A stretch of 53,674 bases of DNA from Bacteroidota bacterium (GTDB lineage Bacteria > Bacteroidota > Bacteroidia > Chitinophagales > BACL12), in NCBI GenBank assembly GCA_016124275.1, contig WGOA01000079.1, forward strand, positions 1-53,674, read 5' to 3'. How positions within the stretch are numbered: the stretch's first letter is position 1; each line of letters opens with the position of its first letter. The notes beneath the pieces are model-generated. The model had not been told where the DNA came from. It did not search any database and saw only the letters and a program-made list of their open reading frames with translations. Shown in pieces: positions 37,988-44,944 of the stretch. The position numbers and the translations under genes are program-made.

Positions 37988-38323
37988 CGGCGATGCGCGT
38001 TTGGGTAAGCAGGGCTACCCGAAACAGGCCTTTCCGCGGACGTATTGGGTGCATTTTATGTTTTGCTCAAGGGGAGGAAAGTGCTCGGGTCCCTAAAAGA
38101 AGTTTGGCCGTGAAATTTTCGGGCTTTGGCGGTGGATTATGCCCAGCCAACTTCCGACAATTACCCGAATCTGTTACGGAGTTTCCTACACAATTCACTG
38201 AATTTCAATACTTTAATTAAATTTTGACAACTTTTACCCCCAAGACAAGCCCGACAAAAGTCTGATTTTGCATCAGGTGGAACAGGGCACAAGGCCTCAA
38301 CTTTGGTCTTGTTAGTTCAAAGG

Positions 38324-38347
38324 GTGGTCGACTTCATGAGCGACCAC
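38324..38347 (+). promoter_or_regulatory. Inverted repeat upstream of the gene at 38379
   Basis: GTGGTCG at 38324-38330 and CGACCAC at 38341-38347 form a perfect 7-bp inverted repeat with a 10-base spacer, 31 bases before the start codon. It may be an operator or a leader hairpin; function unknown. Confidence 0.35.
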
Positions 38348-38378
38348 TGCCCGAATCACCAGCAGAAAATTCCACACG

Positions 38379-39431
38379 ATGAAGCGCAAGACCTTTCAAA
38401 CCCTGACCACCGCAGCCTTTAGTAAAATGAGCCGGCTCCAGCGCCCCGATGCCGATTACACGCCCGTTGCCGGCGATGTTGCCTTGTTTGAATGTTGTGC
38501 CGATTCTGTCGCCTTGCCATTGATCAGTGCGGAAGGCGTTGCGCATACCCTGCAACCCGGCCAGCGATTTTTTGGTGTGCTGGGAGCCGTTTACGGCCCT
38601 GGTGATCTGGAGGGCTATGTGCCCGAATCGCTGGACGCCCCCTTGCATGTGCTGCATGCCTCCGGAATTGTGGGGCAAGCCGCTCCGCATAGTATGTGCA
38701 AGGGTGCAGTACTGGCCAGCGTGCGCTTGCTGTCGCTGGTTTTGGGCGAAAATGGCCAGGTGCTCCATACAACCAACAGCGAACCCGCAGCTGCTTCTGT
38801 TCCTGCAACGCTCCAGGGCCGTGTCCTTTTTGTCGGCGGTACCGATGCGCAAGCCGGAACCCGGCAATTGGCCGAAGCGATTGGCCAAACGTTGCAAAAC
38901 CGCGGCTACCAAGTAGCGCGCCTGCGCATCAACGGTCACGGGCCTGACAGCACCTGGAAAAACCATGCGTTAAATGGCGCCAACACCTGCCACAGCTTTG
39001 AAGACATTGGCTTGACCAGCACCTATATGCTCACGCCAGCTGCCCTGCAGCAAGCCCTGACCGACTTGTTAAGCCAGGCTGAAATGCAACGCCCTGATTG
39101 GGTCATCGTTGAAATGGAGCAAAGTCTGCTCCAGCGCGAATCGGACCTGCTCCTCAACGATCCCCGCTGGAAAAGCCTTATCGCCGGTGTTGCTCTGGCG
39201 GCCAGCACGCCCATAGCCGCGATAGGGGGCTTGCAGATCGTGGAGCATGCAGGCCACCGAACCCTGGCTGTCGGTGGAAGCATGCTTGACTCCGTGCTCA
39301 TGCGCAGCGAGTTTGAAGTCTTCAGCGATGTGCCACTGGCCATGCCATCTGCCCTCCGCAAAACCCTGCTGCCTCAGCTTAGCGTACATCTCCGCAACGA
39401 TTGGGATGCCTATGTTCTGGCGGCTTCGTAA
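38379..39431 (+). CDS. P-loop NTPase-fold (DUF1611-like) protein with degenerate Walker A
   Basis: This 350-residue soluble protein has an N-terminal domain (GDVALFECC, LQPGQRFFGVLGAVYGPGDL) and a C-terminal P-loop-like domain starting near residue 148 (RVLFVGGTDAQAGTRQLAEA). Segments INGHG, FEDIGLTSTYMLT, DWVIVEMEQSLLQRESDLLL and GGSMLDSVLMRSE follow. The layout resembles DUF1611/MobB-like proteins I remember, where the loop reads GTSxNAGKTT. Here the Lys-Thr pair is replaced by Thr-Arg, so nucleotide binding may be lost. The family call is tentative and no biochemical role is known. A terminator at 39559 follows. Confidence 0.65.
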   Translation: MKRKTFQTLTTAAFSKMSRLQRPDADYTPVAGDVALFECCADSVALPLISAEGVAHTLQPGQRFFGVLGAVYGPGDLEGYVPESLDAPLHVLHASGIVGQAAPHSMCKGAVLASVRLLSLVLGENGQVLHTTNSEPAAASVPATLQGRVLFVGGTDAQAGTRQLAEAIGQTLQNRGYQVARLRINGHGPDSTWKNHALNGANTCHSFEDIGLTSTYMLTPAALQQALTDLLSQAEMQRPDWVIVEMEQSLLQRESDLLLNDPRWKSLIAGVALAASTPIAAIGGLQIVEHAGHRTLAVGGSMLDSVLMRSEFEVFSDVPLAMPSALRKTLLPQLSVHLRNDWDAYVLAAS

Positions 39432-39558
39432 AACTCAAAACGGTCTGTTCATCGTACTCACTTTGGTGTTGCTTTTGTTCAGTTCTTCTGCGTACTCCTC
39501 AACGTATTTTATTCTGTTGTTTTCTGTTGTTCTCCTCAGTTTGTTTGGTTCATTCACA

Positions 39559-39600
39559 AAAAACCCCGGCAGCGTTTGAGCTGTCGGGGTTTTAGTTTGA
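39559..39600 (+). terminator. Rho-independent terminator, likely bidirectional
   Basis: A 14-bp stem with one G-T wobble (39561-39574 with 39581-39594) has a 6-base loop, A-rich 5' flank and T-rich 3' flank. It ends transcription of the gene at 38379-39431 about 130 bases after its stop. Confidence 0.85.
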
Positions 39601-39645
39601 AGGCTTAATCCTAAGTCGTAAAGCAGTTGGTTCGCACCATAAACA

Positions 39646-39672
39646 AAGCAGCCCGGACAATCCGGGCTGCTT
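39646..39672 (-). terminator. Rho-independent terminator of the dockerin/T9SS gene
   Basis: A perfect 12-bp stem (39646-39657 with 39661-39672) with a 3-base loop is followed on the minus strand by a T-rich tract. It lies 26 bases after the stop at 39698. Confidence 0.88.
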
Positions 39673-39697
39673 GCTAAGAACCAGTAAGGTTTTTCAA

Positions 39698-41350
39698 TTA
39701 TTGAACCGAAACCCGCTCGTGAAAGCGACGGCCATTCGACTCGGTGACCTCCAACAGGTAGAAGCCCTGTTCCAGGCCATTAGAGGAAACCTGCACCTGG
39801 GTGGCGTTTGCGCCGTTCACGAATGCATGGCTTCGGCCGGCAAGGTCGAGCAGACGAACGGAGGCAATTCCCCCGTTGGATTCCAAGGTCCAGGCTTGGC
39901 CGGCACTCAGCGGATTAGGGAATATACGGAAGCGGGCCTGATGGAGGCTGGCAGGAGCTGGAGCTGGGGTGCCCGGAGCAACGAGCAGCGCGCTTGCCTG
40001 AAGATTAGCCAAAGCGAACTGCTGGCGGTCAGCGTGGTGAAGGATGCCTTCGTTCAGCGAAACTTCAATGGGCTCGCCGTGAAATCCGGGGCGACCGCCA
40101 ATATTGTCCTCTGTGATGAGTTTAATCGAGATGATTTCACCAAAGCCGGTCACGCCAAAGCGATCGGTGCGCGAAAGGGCAAAGTCGATTGTTTTGGAGA
40201 TAGTATCGATGATGCCCAACGTTAGCCGGTTCTCACCCGGAGATGCAATCCAGGAGTTGGAAAAATCGAATACGGCACTGCGCGCAGAACTGGTCAGGGG
40301 GAAGTTGTAGCTAAGTGAGGCCGAGAAGCCGTATAGGTTAACGCCCGGCTTGGCGAGTGTACCAATACTAATGCGCATGATTACCGTGTCTCCGTAAAGG
40401 ACGGTATCAGCAAGGATCTGAAGCTTGGCTGGTACAGGGGTGGTCGATAAGCCTTGAGGGTTATACAACTTGCGCGCGGCTACCAGGTCATAATTGTTAA
40501 ACAGAGCGGTAGTGTCAGCTTCGGTAACCACGCCGTCGCCGTTGGTGTCGCCGTATTTGCTGTTCGCGCCGCCAAAGTCGGTGCGCCAGTCAGAAGCTGG
40601 TTGTTCGTCAAAAAAAATGCTGGCCGATGGCCGGGCAAAACCGGTCAGGCCAAAGGACCAGCCAATGCCAATGAGGTCGTCCTGATTGACCACTCCGTCG
40701 CGGTTGGTATCCCCTGGAAGGACACAGACCGTTGTATTGCAAGTGTCGGTTACCGCAATACGAACCAGGAAGATGTTGCAGGGCGGACCGTCATCGCAAA
40801 TTTCCACCACAAAAGAATCGAGGCCTGTAAAGCTGCTGTTGGGTTGATATTCGAGTAAATCGTCATCTACCGAAACGGAGCCATTAAACGGACCATCCAA
40901 CAGCGAAAAATCGAGGTCATCAAAATCATCATCATCCACGCCGAAGTCATCCGGGTACAAGGGCAGGAGAACCTCTTCAAAGGTTTGAACGGCAATGATG
41001 TTCTCCGGATCAAAGGCTACTGCGAAATAGGCATTGGCTTCATCGCAGATTCCGCTTCCGTTGCAAGCGCGGTAGCGCAAGGAGTCAAGCCCGTAAAATC
41101 CTGCAGCCGGTCTGTAGCGCAGCTGCAAACCCGGCAGTGGTGAGACAGTGCCATGGGAAGGGCCAAAAACCAACGCTCTGGTGGTTGCGCCTACGTCGTT
41201 GGCCAAGGGTGAAAAAACCACCTGACCACCGGCAAAAACGTCGAGAAAATCGGGATTTGCCGTAACCTGTGCAGTTGCCGGAACGCTGAGTGCCGCACTT
41301 AGCCCTATGGCTAATGTTCTGGCAATCAATTTGTTAAGTGAAGTACGCAT
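39698..41350 (-). CDS. Secreted dockerin-type T9SS protein
   Basis: This 550-residue exported protein (ATG at 41350) has a signal peptide (MRTSLNKLIARTLAIGLSAA, ending PATAQ). Two cadherin/Ig-like repeats follow (residues 30-115 and 120-205, each with a GLDS motif), with a strongly acidic DDDDFDDLD run at 139-147. Two dockerin type I calcium loops come next (GDTNRDGVVNQDD at 213-225 and GDTNGDGVVTEAD at 267-279), then a cohesin-like beta domain (residues 310-430). A T9SS sorting domain ends the protein (FPNPLSAGQAWTLES, then LEQGFYLLEVTESNGRRF). It is expected on the surface and to bind calcium. The upstream extension to 41449 is not hydrophobic and is excluded. Confidence 0.88.
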   Translation of the reverse strand: MRTSLNKLIARTLAIGLSAALSVPATAQVTANPDFLDVFAGGQVVFSPLANDVGATTRALVFGPSHGTVSPLPGLQLRYRPAAGFYGLDSLRYRACNGSGICDEANAYFAVAFDPENIIAVQTFEEVLLPLYPDDFGVDDDDFDDLDFSLLDGPFNGSVSVDDDLLEYQPNSSFTGLDSFVVEICDDGPPCNIFLVRIAVTDTCNTTVCVLPGDTNRDGVVNQDDLIGIGWSFGLTGFARPSASIFFDEQPASDWRTDFGGANSKYGDTNGDGVVTEADTTALFNNYDLVAARKLYNPQGLSTTPVPAKLQILADTVLYGDTVIMRISIGTLAKPGVNLYGFSASLSYNFPLTSSARSAVFDFSNSWIASPGENRLTLGIIDTISKTIDFALSRTDRFGVTGFGEIISIKLITEDNIGGRPGFHGEPIEVSLNEGILHHADRQQFALANLQASALLVAPGTPAPAPASLHQARFRIFPNPLSAGQAWTLESNGGIASVRLLDLAGRSHAFVNGANATQVQVSSNGLEQGFYLLEVTESNGRRFHERVSVQ

Positions 41351-41547
41351 GTCCTGAATTGTTAAAAAAGAAGAATGTTGAGGAGAACTGGAATGAATAC
41401 TCCAAGATACGGTGTCCGATCGGCTGCGCGAGCGGCTCTCCGCACACATTTTCGCAAAATTGTCTGAGAAAGGTAAAGCTACACTGCCACATAAACAATT
41501 GAAAGTGAGTATCTTGCAGACATATTTCTGGGAATAATGTCGGTTCT

Positions 41548-42990
41548 ATGGCAAAGTTAAAAGTGGCTCAGGTAATCCGCTGCCTGCAAACAAAGGAGCG
41601 CAATCGTTGGTTCAGGGAACTGGAAGCGGAAAAAGGCGATGCGCGTCCGGAATTGGTTGCGGCAGCCCGTTACCTGGTCCAGGTAGCGCCGGATGATGAC
41701 AGTCCCAATCGGGAGCATCTGTTCGTTTCTGCCTTTCCGGGAGAGCCGTATGACGATTTGAAACTTCGGCACCTGACGGCGGATTTGCTTCGGAGTGCCG
41801 AACAATTCCTGCTTCGCGAAGAGTTGCAGGATCAACCGGTGCTGGAGGAGCTGTTTCTGCTCCGCGCTTTTCGCAAACGGGGCCTCGATAGCTTCTTTGA
41901 AGCCGGGCAAAAGAAACTGGAGGCGCAGTTAGAGAAGCACCCGTTCAGAAACATCGACTACCACTACTACCGGTTTCTGTTTGACGCAGAAAAAACCCGC
42001 TTTCTGGAAGGTCAGAAAATCCGAACGGTGGAACCGAATTTACAGGCGACCACCAACTCGCTGGATGCCTTTTACCTGGCGGGCAAAATGTATTACGGCT
42101 GCAGCCAGGTAAACCACTCCGGTGTGGTAACGACTGCTTACCGATTTGACCTGATGGAGGAATCGGTTGCGTTTATCCGAAAGCAGCAAATGGCCGCCGT
42201 GCCCGCTATTGGGTTGTATTACCACGTTTGGTGCATGCTGAACGGCGAAGAGGACCAGCTCCACTTTCAACTTTTTCGCGAGAGAATCGCACAGGAATCG
42301 GGACTTTTTCCCCCGGAAGAAGCGCGCGATTTATACGTGCATGCCGTCAATTATTGCATCAAGCGCATGCGCGACGGAGGCGAAGCTTTCTTGCGCGAAG
42401 CGTTTGAATTGTACCGGGAAATGCTGGAACGAAAGGTGTTTTTTGAAGACGGACACATGTCGCCGTGGATGTATAAAAACGTTACTGTGGCCGGGCTCCG
42501 ACTGGGCGAAAGCGTGTGGGTAGAAAAATTTGTAGAAGATTACAAAGATTATCTAAGCCCTAAATTTCAAGAAACAGCATATACGTATAATTCTGCTCAG
42601 GTTGCTTTTGCAAGGGGCAAGTTCGATAAAGTCCTCAGCCTGTTGCAGGAAGTGGAATACCAGGAGATTTTCTATGCGTTGGATTCAAAAGCCATTCTGC
42701 TCAAAACGTACTTTGAGCTAAAAGAGGACGAAGCGCTGGATTCGCTTTGCGCCAGTTTTCGGGTTTTTCTAAACCGGAGACGAGAGATTTCAGAGGGCCA
42801 CCGGAACAGTTACTTAGACCTGATCCGCGTGGTAAAAGCTGCCGTCCGTGTGCGACAAAACCGGGATACGGGATTGCTGGCCCGCATTAAAAAGGAGCTT
42901 GCTGAAAACCAGAGTTTTTTGGATCGGCGCTGGCTGGAAACCAAACTTGGGGAATTAGAAGCCTATTTGCGGCAAAAACGAGCCCGGTAG
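41548..42990 (+). CDS. Helical-repeat protein of a Saprospiraceae-type family
   Basis: This 480-residue soluble protein is almost entirely helical. The N-terminal part (YLVQVAPDDDSPNREHLFVS, then DDLKLRHLTADLLRSAEQFL) resembles a multi-copy family I recall from Saprospiraceae genomes. The remainder has TPR-like helix pairs (YTYNSAQVAFARGKFDKVLS, then YALDSKAILLKTYFELKEDE). No catalytic motif or targeting signal is visible. It lies alone between the divergent dockerin gene and the formate dehydrogenase operon. Function unknown; protein-protein scaffolding is only a guess. Confidence 0.8.
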   Translation: MAKLKVAQVIRCLQTKERNRWFRELEAEKGDARPELVAAARYLVQVAPDDDSPNREHLFVSAFPGEPYDDLKLRHLTADLLRSAEQFLLREELQDQPVLEELFLLRAFRKRGLDSFFEAGQKKLEAQLEKHPFRNIDYHYYRFLFDAEKTRFLEGQKIRTVEPNLQATTNSLDAFYLAGKMYYGCSQVNHSGVVTTAYRFDLMEESVAFIRKQQMAAVPAIGLYYHVWCMLNGEEDQLHFQLFRERIAQESGLFPPEEARDLYVHAVNYCIKRMRDGGEAFLREAFELYREMLERKVFFEDGHMSPWMYKNVTVAGLRLGESVWVEKFVEDYKDYLSPKFQETAYTYNSAQVAFARGKFDKVLSLLQEVEYQEIFYALDSKAILLKTYFELKEDEALDSLCASFRVFLNRRREISEGHRNSYLDLIRVVKAAVRVRQNRDTGLLARIKKELAENQSFLDRRWLETKLGELEAYLRQKRAR

Positions 42991-43063
42991 GGGCCGCGAG
43001 TCCCCGGTAAAATCCTTAGTTTAGAGGGAATTAGCTGCTTGAAGAGCACCAAAATTCTGAGCT

Positions 43064-44938
43064 ATGTCGCGCAACCTGTCTGCCCTCTCCTACCGCAAAG
43101 GCTTGGACCACAACCTTTTCGAGGAATTGGGCACTTTGGCTCCCGGTTCCGCGGGCAGCGATCCAGGCAACGGGGGAAAAGATCTGGAACAGCTCGCAGC
43201 TGATTTTCTGGTGGGCACAGCCAATGTTTACGGCAGCACAACATTCTACGATTTTCTCAAGCCCGAAAACCAGGGCAAGGAGGTTTATGTCTGCAACGGA
43301 TCAGCCTGCCTGACGGCGGGAACGCAGCCCGCACTGGAAGCCTCCCTGCTCAAGCATGTGGACGCTACCAAAATAGGTTACATGTGTTGTCTGGGCCGTT
43401 GCCATGAAAATGCGGCGTTCCAATTCAAGGGCAGAAATTACTCCGCCTGCGGGCCGAAGGAGTTGGAGAAGATTTTTAGCGGTTCCGCGCGGGAGGCTGC
43501 CAGCGCCGATACGGACAAAGCAGGCACGGCTACCCAAGCGCCTGCCGGACCGAACGACCGTTATCGCGTCGCGAGCATTGGCGTACCCGTTCTAACGGCA
43601 GCAATGCCCTCCCTTGAAGAATGGTACGCGCTCTGGGAATCGCTCCTGGAAAGCGGTGACGCAGACGCAGCCAGTGCCGAGATTAAGGCATCCGGCTTGC
43701 GGGGGCGGGGGGGCGCGGGCTTCCCTATGCACATCAAACTGGAAACCTGCCGCAACACCGAAGCCGCCGAGCGCTTCGTGGTCTGCAACGCCGACGAAGG
43801 CGATCCGGGAGCGTACACGGATCGCTACCTCCTGGAACAACAGCCGCACGCGGTCTTGTTTGGGCTGATGGTCGCCGGATGGATCGCGCGGGCTAGTACC
43901 GGAGTGCTGTACATCCGCGGCGAGTACCCCGAATCCATCGCCATCATGCGCCATGCTCTAGCCGAACTGGAACAACACGGTTGGCTCGGCGAAAACATCC
44001 GGGGCAGCGGTTTCCGCTTTCGCATTAAAATTATAGCGGCACAAGGGGCCTACATCTGCGGTGAAGAAACCGCGTTGCTGGCCTCTATAGAAGGACAACG
44101 ACCCGAAGTTCGCGTCCGTCCTCCTTTCCCCGCAACAGAAGGTTTGTTCCGGTTACCTACCGTAGTAAACAATGTGGAAACGCTGGCCTCCCTGCATTGG
44201 ATTTTAGAAAACGGGGGAAAGGCTTTTGCCACCCTGGGCCGCGGTCGTTCAACGGGCACCAAGCTGCTTTCGCTGGACGGGCATTTCCAAAAACCGGGGG
44301 TGTACGAAGTGCCCATGGGTACTCCGCTGCAGGAGGTGCTGTATCAGCTCGGCGGAGGTTTCCGGCATGCCGTCAAAGCCATGCATATCGGCGGTCCGCT
44401 CGGGGGTTTGGTACCAGTGAGCCAAGCCAACCGCCTCACCGTTGACTTTGAATCCTTTGCAGAACACGGATTTCTGTTGGGTCATGGTTCCGTGCTGTGC
44501 ATCCCGGAATCCTTTCCGCTCATTGAGTATTTGGAACATTTGTTCCAATTCACCGCGCACGAGAGCTGCGGCAAATGCTTTCCCTGCCGCTTGGGATCGG
44601 TGCGCGGACAGGAATTGTTGCATCGGGCGCGCAGCGCGGCTGCCGGGACAAACGGCATGCACGGTGAAACAGGCGCAGCACCTGCGAGCGCAGCACCTAC
44701 AAGCGCAGGCCCTACCCACGCCACAAACGGTATGCCCGGGGCATACGCCACCGCTTCGGAAGACCCCAGAATTGACCGAGAACTCTTTATGGATTTGCTG
44801 GATACCCTCGAAAAAGGTTCGCTCTGCGCGCTGGGTGGCGGCCTTCCGCTGCCGGTGCGCAATGCACTGGAGCATTTCCCCCGGGAATTGGCCCCGTACT
44901 TTAGCCCGGCCTTGCAACCCTCCACCCCACAAAACTGA
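43064..44938 (+). CDS. NAD-dependent formate dehydrogenase beta subunit (NuoE-NuoF fusion type)
   Basis: This 624-residue diaphorase subunit passes electrons from formate oxidation to NAD+. Residues 40-135 form a NuoE-like thioredoxin-fold [2Fe-2S] domain with ligands Cys77, Cys82, Cys109 and Cys113. Residues 180-500 are the NuoF-like FMN/NADH domain (GLRGRGGAGFP at 211-221, CNADEGDPGAYTDR, GAYICGEETALL, PTVVNNVETL). The [4Fe-4S] ligands follow as Cys502, Cys505 and Cys508 in ESCGKCFPCR, with the fourth ligand Cys588. The 79-residue gap to Cys588 is longer than usual because of an Ala/Thr/Gly-rich insert at about residues 524-567. The gene ends 6 bases before the alpha subunit. Accessory and molybdopterin genes are not nearby. 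Confidence 0.9.
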   Translation: MSRNLSALSYRKGLDHNLFEELGTLAPGSAGSDPGNGGKDLEQLAADFLVGTANVYGSTTFYDFLKPENQGKEVYVCNGSACLTAGTQPALEASLLKHVDATKIGYMCCLGRCHENAAFQFKGRNYSACGPKELEKIFSGSAREAASADTDKAGTATQAPAGPNDRYRVASIGVPVLTAAMPSLEEWYALWESLLESGDADAASAEIKASGLRGRGGAGFPMHIKLETCRNTEAAERFVVCNADEGDPGAYTDRYLLEQQPHAVLFGLMVAGWIARASTGVLYIRGEYPESIAIMRHALAELEQHGWLGENIRGSGFRFRIKIIAAQGAYICGEETALLASIEGQRPEVRVRPPFPATEGLFRLPTVVNNVETLASLHWILENGGKAFATLGRGRSTGTKLLSLDGHFQKPGVYEVPMGTPLQEVLYQLGGGFRHAVKAMHIGGPLGGLVPVSQANRLTVDFESFAEHGFLLGHGSVLCIPESFPLIEYLEHLFQFTAHESCGKCFPCRLGSVRGQELLHRARSAAAGTNGMHGETGAAPASAAPTSAGPTHATNGMPGAYATASEDPRIDRELFMDLLDTLEKGSLCALGGGLPLPVRNALEHFPRELAPYFSPALQPSTPQN

Positions 44939-44944
44939 TCATCC

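Larger units (their letters stand above)
37976..38378 (+). other. 403-base divergent intergenic region
   Basis: No convincing gene is visible in this region between trhO and the gene at 38379; the open frames here have no family resemblance. It contains the trhO -7 candidate at its left end. At its right end are a CAACTTTG sequence at 38299-38306 close to the -7 consensus and an inverted repeat at 38324-38347. Confidence 0.6.
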
